64,000 nt of DNA from Novosphingobium ovatum (GTDB lineage Bacteria; Pseudomonadota; Alphaproteobacteria; Sphingomonadales; Sphingomonadaceae), in assembly GCF_009909235.1 (NCBI RefSeq), contig NZ_JAAAPO010000002.1:310001-374000 (forward strand), in the 5' to 3' direction. The notes under the pieces are model-generated. The model saw nothing but the letters and a program-made list of their open reading frames with translations, made no database searches and was not told the origin of the DNA. A program made the translations under genes and the position numbers. Of the stretch, positions 16,309-24,164 are shown piece after piece; position 1 is the stretch's first letter, and each line of letters begins with the position of its first letter.

Positions 16309-17538
16309 TTATGCGCGCGGCGTGAGGCCCCGCGCCGGGGTGGCCAGACGCCAGCGCAGCCCCGCCGCCGTTGCCGAAACCGCCGCCGCCAGCACCAGCG
16401 CCAGCGCCAGTCGCAGCGGGGTCATCGGGCTGACAAAGCCCAGCGCCATGGTGCATAGCGCGCTGGCCAGCATCTGGAACGCCCCTGCCAGACTGGCGGC
16501 GGTCCCGGCCAATCCTTCTTCGGCAAAAACGATGATCGCCATGGCCGAAGGCCCGGCCAGCCCTGCGCCCACGCCCACCAGCAGCATCGGCGCGACCAGT
16601 GCCACCGGCCCGTGCCATCCGGCCAGCTCCACCGCCAGTTCAATCCCCGCGCCAGCCAGCACCAGCGCCGTTCCCGCCAGCAGCCCACAGCCGCGCTTTT
16701 GCACCGGGCGCACCAGCCTTGTGCCAAAGATGCTGACCGCCGCAATGGCCAGCAAACACAGGCCCGTGTCGCGTTCCGTCAGGCCCATGTCGCGCACCAG
16801 CAGAAACACCGCATTGGCCAGAAACATGTACAAAACACTGGTCGCGCCCGCCATCGCCAGCGCCGTCAGCGCCAGTTGCCGGTTGCGCGCCACGCGCCGC
16901 GCGTCTTGCCACAGCGAGCGTTGCTCCACCCTGCCCACAGGTGTCGCGCCGGTCGGCAGCCGGCGCAGCACCACCGTTGCAGCGATCACACCGCCTGCCG
17001 CCAGCACCAGCGGGATAGAGCGCCACCCCGGCCCTTGCGCCAGAAAACCGCCCAGCACCGGCGCCAGCGCGGGCGAGATCAGGATTACCATCATCAGCGT
17101 GGCCTGACGTTCGGCCGCGCGTTCCTTGCCAAAAATGTCGCCCACCAGCACGCGTGAGGTGACCACACCGGCCGCGCCGCCGCTGGCCTGAATGGCGCGG
17201 CCGATCAGCAATACCCACAGTACCGGCGCGGCGGCACAGATCAGCGCGCCCAGCACGTACAGGGCAATGCCCGCGATCAGCACGGGCCGCCGCCCCAGCC
17301 GGTCGGCCGCCGGGCCAGCCACCAATTGCCCACCGCCCAGCGCGATCATGTAGATGCTGACCGCCAATTGCGCCGCCCCAACCGACACCGCAAACTGACC
17401 TGCCATGGCGGGCAAAGCGGGCACCAGCATATGGATCGCCATCGACCCCAGTGCGGCAATCACCGCCAGCCCGATCAGGATGCCGGTGCCGGGCGCCTTG
17501 CCGGGTGCTGTTGTGGGGGCGGTTGCGGGGCCATTCAT
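16309..17538 (-). CDS. MFS transporter, Bcr/CflA drug-resistance type
   Basis: Inner-membrane 12-span exporter of 409 residues. Motifs of the DHA1 Bcr/CflA subfamily are 'DRLGRRPVLIAG' (motif A, loop 2-3), 'GRAIQASGGAAGVVTSRVLVGDIF' and 'LISPALAPVLGGFLAQ' (motif C-like). The start, MNGPA at 17538, overlaps the stop of the upstream MFS gene (ATGA), so the two are coupled. It may expel a toxic intermediate of the pathway served by the neighbouring P450 and importer. Confidence 0.85.
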   Translation of the reverse strand: MNGPATAPTTAPGKAPGTGILIGLAVIAALGSMAIHMLVPALPAMAGQFAVSVGAAQLAVSIYMIALGGGQLVAGPAADRLGRRPVLIAGIALYVLGALICAAAPVLWVLLIGRAIQASGGAAGVVTSRVLVGDIFGKERAAERQATLMMVILISPALAPVLGGFLAQGPGWRSIPLVLAAGGVIAATVVLRRLPTGATPVGRVEQRSLWQDARRVARNRQLALTALAMAGATSVLYMFLANAVFLLVRDMGLTERDTGLCLLAIAAVSIFGTRLVRPVQKRGCGLLAGTALVLAGAGIELAVELAGWHGPVALVAPMLLVGVGAGLAGPSAMAIIVFAEEGLAGTAASLAGAFQMLASALCTMALGFVSPMTPLRLALALVLAAAVSATAAGLRWRLATPARGLTPRA

Positions 17539-18851
17539 GCCGGGTTCTGCGCCCGCGCCATCTGTGCCCGCGCCACCAGACACAGCGCCCCACAAGTCAC
17601 CGCAATGCCCAGCAGCAACAGCGTGGGCGGCAGGAACGAGCCGGTCGATTGCTTCAGGCTGCCCATCAGCGCGGGCACAGTGGCGCCCGCCAGACTGCCC
17701 GCCATGTTCACCACCACGATGCCCATCGCCAGACTGCCCGGCGCCAGCATCCGCGTGGGGATGGCCCAGAACGCGGCCACGGTGCAGCCGGTGCAGGCGC
17801 CGCCCAAAATCAGGCAGATCAGCCCCAGCGGCCCCGCGCCCAACAGCCACGCGCACAGCAACAGCACGCCGCCCAGCGTGGCGGGGATGGCCACATGCAG
17901 GAACCGCTCGCCGGTTTTATCGGAATGGCGCGCGTTCAGGATCAGGCCGATGCCGCTGGCCACATTGGGCAGGGCGACAATCAACCCGATGGCCGTGGCC
18001 GACAGCCCGCCCAACCCTTTGACCACCTGCGGCAGCCAAAAGGTGATGCCGTAATTGCTGGCCAGAATGCAGTACCAGATCCCGGCGCAGGTCCAGCCCA
18101 CCGGGCTGCGCAACACGGCCCAGCGCTCGCCGGTGTCGGGCGCGGCCTTTTTCGCGCCGCGCACATTGGCGGCCATCCACGCGCGTTCCTCGTCATTCAG
18201 CCATGCCGCGTCGCGCGGCGTATCGGGGAACCACAGATAGGCGAACACCGCCAGAAACAGCGCCGGGGTGGCCTCTGCCAGGAACATGAACCGCCAGCTT
18301 TCCATGCCAAAGGGGGCATGCATGTCCAAGAGCCAGCCCGACAGTGGCGCGCCAAAGATCTGTGCCAGCGAGATCGAGGCGATCGGCACCGCCAGCACCG
18401 TCGCGCGATAACGTTCCGGCGCCCAGAGCGAGAGGTAGAGCATCAACCCAGAGGATAACCCGCCTTCGGCAAAACCGATCGCGATGCGCAGGGCATAGAG
18501 CTGCCATTCGTTCTGTACGCAAGCCATCAGCCCCGAACAGATCCCCCACGCCAGCGACACCAGCGTCAGCCAGCGCCGCAGCGCCAGGGCTTCGTACAGC
18601 AGGACCGAGGGGTATTTGGCCAGCATGTAGCCGATGAACAGCACGCTGGCGCCGATGCCATATTGCGTGGGCGAGAGGCCCAGCGCCTTGTTCATGTGCA
18701 GTGCGGCAAAGGCGACGTTGGTGCGGTCGATCGCGCCGATCAGGATATACAGCGCGCAGGGGATCACCAGACGGAGGATGACCTTGGTCCCGATGGCCTG
18801 CTCGATCGGGCTGGCAGGCGCCAAGGGGGGCGCGGAAACTGGGCTGGACAT
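17535..18851 (-). CDS. MFS transporter, anion:cation symporter (ACS) family
   Basis: Inner-membrane importer of 438 residues in the family of phthalate, tartrate and 4-hydroxyphenylacetate permeases. Supporting features are 'GAIDRTNVAFAALHMNKALGLSPTQYG' at the first span and loop, 'RIAIGFAEGGLSSGLMLYLSLW' in the fourth/fifth spans, and 'FWLPQVVKGLG' in the second half. A GGGAGAAG site supports the ATG at 18851; the long in-frame extension upstream runs antisense to the P450 gene and is not real. It is divergent from that P450 and shares with it a region holding the LacI-type operator at 18921. It probably takes up an organic acid metabolised by that system. Confidence 0.85.
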   Translation of the reverse strand: MSSPVSAPPLAPASPIEQAIGTKVILRLVIPCALYILIGAIDRTNVAFAALHMNKALGLSPTQYGIGASVLFIGYMLAKYPSVLLYEALALRRWLTLVSLAWGICSGLMACVQNEWQLYALRIAIGFAEGGLSSGLMLYLSLWAPERYRATVLAVPIASISLAQIFGAPLSGWLLDMHAPFGMESWRFMFLAEATPALFLAVFAYLWFPDTPRDAAWLNDEERAWMAANVRGAKKAAPDTGERWAVLRSPVGWTCAGIWYCILASNYGITFWLPQVVKGLGGLSATAIGLIVALPNVASGIGLILNARHSDKTGERFLHVAIPATLGGVLLLCAWLLGAGPLGLICLILGGACTGCTVAAFWAIPTRMLAPGSLAMGIVVVNMAGSLAGATVPALMGSLKQSTGSFLPPTLLLLGIAVTCGALCLVARAQMARAQNPA

Positions 18852-18920
18852 GACTTCTCCCGGTATTTGGCGGTCGCGCGCAGGCGTGTGTCTGTGTTTG
18901 CACGTTGATACAATAACGCA

Positions 18921-18934
18921 TGATAGCGCTTGCA
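18921..18934. promoter_or_regulatory. LacI-type operator between MFS and P450 genes
   Basis: TGATAGCGCTTGCA fits the LacI/PurR-family pattern TGNNANCGNTNNCA exactly. It lies 70 bases before the MFS start (18851, leftward) and 32 before the P450 start (18966, rightward), so one repressor, probably the lacI-family gene at 20215, could control both. Confidence 0.55.
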
Positions 18935-18965
18935 TCGTCACGCGTCGATACTTATGCAGGCCGTC

Positions 18966-20147
18966 ATGAGCAAGCATCCAGAAGATTTCAACCCCGAAGC
19001 TCCCGAAACCTTTGACAGCCCGCATGTCGAATATGCGCGGCTGCGGCGGGAATGTCCGGTGGCCCATACGCAAGGGTTGGGCGGCTTTTGGGCGCTGACC
19101 AAGTATGAGGACGTCAAGACGGCGGCCTCGGACTATCGCCGGTTCAGCACGTCGGTGCAGAATGTGGTGCCCAAGGTGGCGTTTACCGGCCGCCGTCCCC
19201 CGCTGCATCTGGATCCGCCCGAACACACCCCCTATCGCAAGGCGCTGAACCCTCTGTTGGGCAAGGACCGCGCCGACGCATTGGAGGAGAAGGCCCGCCA
19301 GTACACTCGTGAGGCGCTGGCCCCGCTGGTGGCCAAGGGCGGTGGCGACATCTGCATGGAATTCTCCAGCTTCCTGCCGGTGCGGGTGTTTGGCGAATGG
19401 ATGAACATGCCGCCCGAATGGCTGGAAACGCTGCATGAGGCGGGCCGGGCCTTTGTCCTGTCGGTCCACATGAACGACCCCGAGACGATGAAGTCGACCA
19501 GCATGCGGCTGTATGACATGGCCAAGGCCCTGATCGCCGAGCGTCGCGAGCGGCCGATGGACCCGGCGATCGACCCGACCTGCGCCCTGCTGGAGGCGCG
19601 GCACGAGGGGCAGGCGCTGCCCGACGAGCTGGTGGTGGGCAGCGTGCGCCAGATCCTGGTGGTGGGCATTGTCGCGCCGATGGTGATGGTGGGCAATATC
19701 TGCGTCCACCTGTCGCGCGACCGCGCTTTGCAGGACCAGTTGCGCGCCGATCCCTCGCTGATCCCGGCCGCGATCGAGGAATTCCTGCGCCTGTACACGC
19801 CCTATCGCGGCTTCGCCCGAACCACGACCGAGGATGTGGAATTTCAGGGCCGCACCATCCCGCAAGGTGATCCCATCGCGTTGCTGTATTGTTCCGCCAA
19901 CCGGGACGAGGATGTGTTCGCCAACCCCGACGAGTTCATCCTGAACCGCCCGAACATTGCCGAGCATCTGGCCTTTGGCCGGGGGCCGCACAATTGTCCG
20001 GGGCTGCACATTGGCCGCATGGAGCTGCGCCTGTGTCTGGAGGAACTGCTGGCCGTGACGCCCAACGGGTTCGCGGTCACGGGCGAAGTGACGATGAGCC
20101 GCTGGCCCGAAGTGGGCGCGCTGTCGGTGCCGCTGACCTTCCTGTAA
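18966..20147 (+). CDS. Cytochrome P450 with atypical I-helix
   Basis: Soluble bacterial P450 of 393 residues, inserting oxygen into an unknown substrate. The haem loop is 'FGRGPHNCPGLHIG' near residue 340 and the ExxR motif is in 'IEEFLRLYTPYRGFAR'. The usual I-helix acid-alcohol pair (A-G-x-D/E-T) is missing; the aligned stretch reads 'VVGIVAPMVMVG'. No ferredoxin or ferredoxin reductase is adjacent, so electrons must come from elsewhere. The start is ATG 18966 (MSKHPED); an in-frame ATG at 18954 is possible. The lacI-family gene follows in the same orientation 67 bases later and probably regulates it. Confidence 0.85.
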   Translation: MSKHPEDFNPEAPETFDSPHVEYARLRRECPVAHTQGLGGFWALTKYEDVKTAASDYRRFSTSVQNVVPKVAFTGRRPPLHLDPPEHTPYRKALNPLLGKDRADALEEKARQYTREALAPLVAKGGGDICMEFSSFLPVRVFGEWMNMPPEWLETLHEAGRAFVLSVHMNDPETMKSTSMRLYDMAKALIAERRERPMDPAIDPTCALLEARHEGQALPDELVVGSVRQILVVGIVAPMVMVGNICVHLSRDRALQDQLRADPSLIPAAIEEFLRLYTPYRGFARTTTEDVEFQGRTIPQGDPIALLYCSANRDEDVFANPDEFILNRPNIAEHLAFGRGPHNCPGLHIGRMELRLCLEELLAVTPNGFAVTGEVTMSRWPEVGALSVPLTFL

Positions 20148-20167
20148 TGCCCATGCGTCCCCTTTGT

Positions 20168-20183
20168 GCGCAAGCGATTGCGC
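20168..20183. promoter_or_regulatory. LacI-type palindrome before lacI-family gene
   Basis: GCGCAA-GCGA-TTGCGC: six-base arms with the LacI-like CG centre, 31 bases before the regulator start at 20215. Such a position suggests autoregulation. Confidence 0.45.
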
Positions 20184-20214
20184 GCAAGGGGGCACAGGCG
20201 CTAGGCTGCGCGGC

Positions 20215-21216
20215 ATGAGTGATCAGCCCAACCGCAATCCGACGCTGGACGATGTGGCCGTTCTGGCCGGCGTGTCGACCGCCACCGTCAGCCGTTTCCT
20301 GAACAATCCCAAGGTGGTGGCCGCCGCCACCGCCGAACGCATTCAGGCCGCCGTGGCCCAGACCGGCTATATCCCCAACCTGTTGGCGGGCGGGCTGGCC
20401 AGTTCGAAATCGCGGATGGTGGCGGTGCTGATCCCGCATCTGACCGATTCGATCTTCAACGACACCATTCAGGCCATGGCCGAGGAGCTGGCCAATTCAG
20501 GCACCACGGTGATGATGGGGCTGACCGGCATCACGCCCGAACGCACCGATGAGCTGATACAGGCCGCCATCGGGAGGCGGGTGGATGCGATCATCTCGAC
20601 CGCGCCACTTTCGTCCCGCACGGCCGAACTGGTCAAACGCTTTCCGGGGTTGTTCATCCAGATCTGGGAATTGCCCGAGGATCCGCCGGGCATCGCGGTG
20701 GGCTTTTCGCATCGGGACGCGGGGCGCGATGTGGCGCGGTTTCTGCAATCGCGCGGCTATCGGCGGCCTTTGCTGGTGACGGCGCAGGGGACGCGCGCGG
20801 GGATGCGCCGCGATGGCTTTGTCGAGGAATGGCAGGCGCTGGGCGGCGGCGATGTGCAGGAAACCATGGTCGACATCCCCAGCCGCTTTGGCCATGGCCG
20901 CCGCATCTTTGCCGAGATGCGCCGGTTGGACGAACAGCCCGATGTGGTGGTGTGCGGGTCGGACTATCTGGCACAGGGCGTGATTGTCGAGGCGCAGGCG
21001 GCAGGGCTACGCGTGCCGGACCAGTTGGCGGTGGTGGGCTTTGGCAATTCCAGCATCGCGGGTGATATGCGCCCAACGATCACCACGGTGGACATTGATG
21101 GCGCCCGTATCGCGCGCGAAGCCATCGCCGCCATCCGCCGCCATGCCGAAGGGCAGCCGCCGCGGGAACGCTCGGTGGATGTGGGGTTTCGCCTGATCGC
21201 GCGGGAAAGCGCGTAA
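20215..21216 (+). CDS. LacI-family transcriptional regulator
   Basis: Repressor of 333 residues. The N-terminal helix-turn-helix and hinge are clear: 'TLDDVAVLAGVSTATVSRFLNNPKVV' and 'TGYIPNLLAGGLAS'. The periplasmic-binding-protein-like core follows ('MVAVLIPHLTDSIFNDTIQAM', 'DVVVCGSDYLAQGV', 'LAVVGFGNSSIA'). This architecture resembles the GntR/IdnR-like sugar-acid branch, but the effector cannot be told. It follows the P450 gene and is preceded by its own palindrome. Sites matching its expected operator type lie before the MFS pair, TonB receptor 2 and possibly the secreted hydrolase and CapA operon. Confidence 0.9.
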   Translation: MSDQPNRNPTLDDVAVLAGVSTATVSRFLNNPKVVAAATAERIQAAVAQTGYIPNLLAGGLASSKSRMVAVLIPHLTDSIFNDTIQAMAEELANSGTTVMMGLTGITPERTDELIQAAIGRRVDAIISTAPLSSRTAELVKRFPGLFIQIWELPEDPPGIAVGFSHRDAGRDVARFLQSRGYRRPLLVTAQGTRAGMRRDGFVEEWQALGGGDVQETMVDIPSRFGHGRRIFAEMRRLDEQPDVVVCGSDYLAQGVIVEAQAAGLRVPDQLAVVGFGNSSIAGDMRPTITTVDIDGARIAREAIAAIRRHAEGQPPRERSVDVGFRLIARESA

Positions 21217-21221
21217 GAGGG

Positions 21222-21250
21222 CTGGCGGCGAGATTGTTTCCCGCCGCCAG
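21222..21250. terminator. Bidirectional hairpin between convergent lacI-family and P450 genes
   Basis: CTGGCGGCG at 21222-21230 pairs perfectly with CGCCGCCAG at 21242-21250 across an 11-base loop that contains GTTTC. It lies between two convergent stop codons (21216 and 21260). No long T run follows. Confidence 0.55.
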
Positions 21251-21259
21251 TGAGCCTGT

Positions 21260-22456
21260 TCAGCCGCGCCGCAGGCGCAGCACCGTCGGGCTGCGGAAGT
21301 TGGACGAAGGCACCCAGTTGAGCGTTTCATCCACGCGGGTGAATTCGGGAACGGCCCGCAGGAATTCCTCGAACACCACCTGACAGGCCACCCGCGCCAG
21401 CATCGAGCCAAGGCACGAGTGCACGCCCCCGCCAAAGCCCAGATGGCGCTTTGGCCGCCGCGTGATGTCGTAAACGTCCGCGTTGGGGAAGATCGTCTCG
21501 TCGCGGTTGGCGCTGCCATAGGCCAGGATCACCGGATCACCCGCCTTCAGCTGTTGGCCGTGCAGTTCCATGTCCTCGACCACGGTGCGCTTGAACCGCT
21601 GGGCCGAGGTGTTGAAGCGCAAGCTCTCCTCGATCGCGTCGGGCAGCAGGCTGAAGTCAGCGGTGATCGCGCGGCGCGCATCGGCAAAATCGGCCATGTT
21701 CAGCGCGAACATCCCCATAAAGCCCGAGAGCGATTCAATGCCCGCCATGATCAGCGTCGTGACGGTCAGCTGCACCTCGCGGTCCAGCAGCTTTTCACCG
21801 TCGATTTCCGCCGTGATGAAGTTCGACAGCAGGTCATCGCCCGGGTTCGCCTTGCGCTCCTGCACGAGGCGTTCGGCGTAATCGGCCATCCAGCGGAACG
21901 CGGCCAGATGCTTTTCGGTCTTTTGCCGAGTGACCGGGTCGGTCTGGACCATCAGCACGGCATTGTCGCGCACCTCGTCGGCGTTGTCCTTGGGCATGTT
22001 GAACAGGTAGAACAACAGGTCCACCGTCACCTTTGACCCAAAGTCATTGACGAAATCAAAGACATCCTTGCCTTCCAGCGCGGCCAGATGGGCACGGGCC
22101 GAGGCGCGGGCAGGCTCGATCACATGGTCCAGCGCCCGCTTGGTCATGGCCGACTGGATCAGCGCGCGCAGGCGGTCGTGGCGTGGCGGATCGCTGCTGC
22201 CCAGCGTGGCACCGGCGCGGCCGGGGAATTCGTCGACCAGATTGCCCTTGGCCGAGGAATAGAGCTTCCAGTTTTGCAGCGCGAACAGCACGTCATCATA
22301 GCGCGAAAGCACCCACATCCCGGCTTCTTCGGACCAGAAGCAGGGGTATTCCTCGCGCAGCACCTTGTACGCGGGGAAGGGATCGGCATCGATCTGCGGC
22401 GAATAGGGGTCGAAGCGGAAAGTTCGCTCCAATGTGGAAGCGTCAGTCTCTGGCAT
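21260..22456 (-). CDS. Cytochrome P450
   Basis: Soluble P450 of 398 residues. The I-helix has 'IMAGIESLSGF', with Ser in place of the common Thr after the acid; the ExxR motif is in 'IEESLRFNTSAQRFKR'; the haem loop is 'FGGGVHSCLGSMLARV' near residue 350. No redox partner is encoded nearby. The start has AGAGGA nine bases upstream. An AraC-type regulator is transcribed divergently and probably controls it. The substrate is unknown; related sphingomonad P450s act on terpenoids and aromatics. Confidence 0.9.
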   Translation of the reverse strand: MPETDASTLERTFRFDPYSPQIDADPFPAYKVLREEYPCFWSEEAGMWVLSRYDDVLFALQNWKLYSSAKGNLVDEFPGRAGATLGSSDPPRHDRLRALIQSAMTKRALDHVIEPARASARAHLAALEGKDVFDFVNDFGSKVTVDLLFYLFNMPKDNADEVRDNAVLMVQTDPVTRQKTEKHLAAFRWMADYAERLVQERKANPGDDLLSNFITAEIDGEKLLDREVQLTVTTLIMAGIESLSGFMGMFALNMADFADARRAITADFSLLPDAIEESLRFNTSAQRFKRTVVEDMELHGQQLKAGDPVILAYGSANRDETIFPNADVYDITRRPKRHLGFGGGVHSCLGSMLARVACQVVFEEFLRAVPEFTRVDETLNWVPSSNFRSPTVLRLRRG

Positions 22457-22597
22457 GATGCCGATCCTCTCGATTTCACGGGGGTTGTGGCCTGTTGGCC
22501 TGTTGTGCGCTGATGATGGGGGTTATGCCGTTTCGGATCGATCCCCTTTCCGTGCATTGACTTGTATTTTTCGATCAATCTGCGCAGACTGCGCGCC

Positions 22598-23518
22598 ATG
22601 ACCCGCCGCCGCAAACCCTCCGCCGAGATTGACCGCTATGCCCTGTATGGTGAGGGGAATGGCGCGATTCCCGCCGAATTCGTCCATCTGGAATCGATCT
22701 CGTCGCGGTCCAGCCAGTATGAATGGTCGATCGCGCCGCATGCGCATCCTGGTATCTTTCAATTGCTTGTGCTGGAGGCGGGGAAGGGCGAACTGATCAC
22801 CGACGGGGCCAGTCTGCGCCTGTTGCCGATGGCGGTGGTGGCGGTGCCCTCGGGCGCGGTGCACGCCTTCCGCTTTGACCCTTCGGCCGAGGGGTGGGTG
22901 CTCTCGCTGGCCGATGCCTTGCTGCATGATCCGCGTCTGGCGCCCTTTGTCGCGCAGGTGGCGCTGGCCGGGGGTAAGGTGCGGTATGGGCAGGTCGCCG
23001 CCGAAGGGGCCGCGGCGGCGCGGCTGGCGTGGTTGCTGAACGATCTGGCGCGCGGGCTGGATGAGGGGCGGGCAGGCGCCTTGGCGCATCCGCTGATGGC
23101 CGAACTGGCGCTGGTGCTGACGCTGGCCGATGGGCTGGTGGAACAATCGCCGGCGCCTGGGCCACGTAGCGGGGCCGATGATCTGGTGGCGCGGTTTCGC
23201 CGTCTGGTGGATCAGCATTTCCGCGAGGGCTGGGCGGTGGAGCGCTATGTCGCGGCGCTGGTCACGACGCAGCCGACGCTGACCCGCGCGTGCCGCAAGG
23301 TGCTGGACAAGCCGCCGGGCGAGGTGGTGCTGGACCGCATCCTGCTGGAGGCGATGCGATCATTGACCTATACGGCGGCGGGCGTCAGCCAGATCGCGGC
23401 GTCATTGGGTTTTGCCGATGCGGCCTATTTCGCCCGCTTTTTCAAGGGGCGCACCGGCATGACCGCCAGCGCGTTTCGTGACAGCCGCGCATGGCTGGAC
23501 GGGGAGGGTGAGGGCTGA
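22598..23518 (+). CDS. AraC-family regulator, PobR-like
   Basis: A 306-residue activator with an N-terminal cupin ligand-binding domain ('SIAPHAHPGIFQLLVLEAGKGEL' region, 'AVVAVPSGAVHAFRF') and a C-terminal double helix-turn-helix ending 'VSQIAASLGFADAAYFARFFKGRTGMTASAFR'. The overall layout, starting with 'IDRYALYGEG', is the same as in the PobR protein at 27235, so an aromatic carboxylate is a likely effector. ATG 22598 is preferred to TTG 22562. It is divergent from the P450 at 21260. Confidence 0.85.
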   Translation: MTRRRKPSAEIDRYALYGEGNGAIPAEFVHLESISSRSSQYEWSIAPHAHPGIFQLLVLEAGKGELITDGASLRLLPMAVVAVPSGAVHAFRFDPSAEGWVLSLADALLHDPRLAPFVAQVALAGGKVRYGQVAAEGAAAARLAWLLNDLARGLDEGRAGALAHPLMAELALVLTLADGLVEQSPAPGPRSGADDLVARFRRLVDQHFREGWAVERYVAALVTTQPTLTRACRKVLDKPPGEVVLDRILLEAMRSLTYTAAGVSQIAASLGFADAAYFARFFKGRTGMTASAFRDSRAWLDGEGEG

Positions 23519-23537
23519 ACCGCGCCTACTGCCGCGC

Positions 23538-23990
23538 CTATTGCCACAGGGCGTTGAGCGCGGGCAGGAAATGGTCGCGGTGGCGGGCCGGGATGCGCGC
23601 CATCAGGTCCTCTTCGAAATCCTGAATGATGGCGCGGGCCTGTTCCAATGCCTCGGCGCCCAGCGGGGTCAGCACGACCGCGATTGATTTGCGGTCGATC
23701 GGCGCGCGCGTCACCAGCCCCAGCGATTCCATCCGCGCCAGCAGGCGGACCATGTTGGCGCGCTGAATATCCAGCGCCTTGCCGATCAGGCTGCTGGTCA
23801 TGTCATTGCGTCCCTCGACCAGCAACAGGACCGAGGCGTCCCCCACCCGCAGCCCTGCGTCTGCCATCCGCGCCGAAAGTTCGGCCATCATCACATTGGC
23901 CGCCCGCCGCAGCGCATAGCCGGGCAGCACCGCCAGCGGATCTGCGGCCAGCGGGGCCTGCGCGATGTCCTGATCCGATCCGTCCTGCAT
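23538..23990 (-). CDS. ferC: MarR-family regulator, probable repressor of the ferulate operon
   Basis: A 150-residue winged-helix protein: 'VGDASVLLLVEGRNDMTSSLIGKALDIQRANMVRLLARMESLGLVTRAPIDRKSIAVVLTPLG' spans residues 55-118 in the usual MarR order, ending in a dimerisation helix. It is divergent from ferB-ferA, the arrangement known in Sphingobium SYK-6 where the MarR repressor FerC responds to hydroxycinnamoyl-CoA esters. The name is assigned on that synteny. ATG 23990 has a GGGGGA site upstream. The 174-base gap contains an AAGCGCC-aatgat-GGCGCTT palindrome (24007-24026). Confidence 0.7.
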   Translation of the reverse strand: MQDGSDQDIAQAPLAADPLAVLPGYALRRAANVMMAELSARMADAGLRVGDASVLLLVEGRNDMTSSLIGKALDIQRANMVRLLARMESLGLVTRAPIDRKSIAVVLTPLGAEALEQARAIIQDFEEDLMARIPARHRDHFLPALNALWQ

Positions 23991-24006
23991 TCCCAATCCC
24001 CCGGAA

Positions 24007-24095
24007 AAGCGCCAATGATGGCGCTTGCACAAACTTGCGTCAATTCATGTCGGTGCCTTATTGACGGCGGCAGCGAAAATGCTATGCGTGATAAC
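24007..24095. promoter_or_regulatory. Divergent control region of the MarR gene and ferB
   Basis: Contains the inverted repeat AAGCGCC and GGCGCTT with a six-base spacer (24007-24026), overlapping a LacI-like TGATGGCGCTTGCA (24016-24029). Downstream is a possible rightward promoter, TTGACG at 24061-24066 and TATGCG at 24083-24088, 16 bases apart. The match to -10 is weak. Confidence 0.35.
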
Positions 24096-24164
24096 AAATC
24101 CAGCCATCAACCGGCGTTGCCCGCCTGCATAATCGGGCGCGCCCCATTGCGGAAGAGGTTTGCC

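Noticed and set aside
18852..20216. In-frame N-terminal extension of the MFS gene at 17535, opposite the P450
   Set aside because: The transporter begins at 18851 with a good ribosome-binding site; the extension is antisense to a clear P450.
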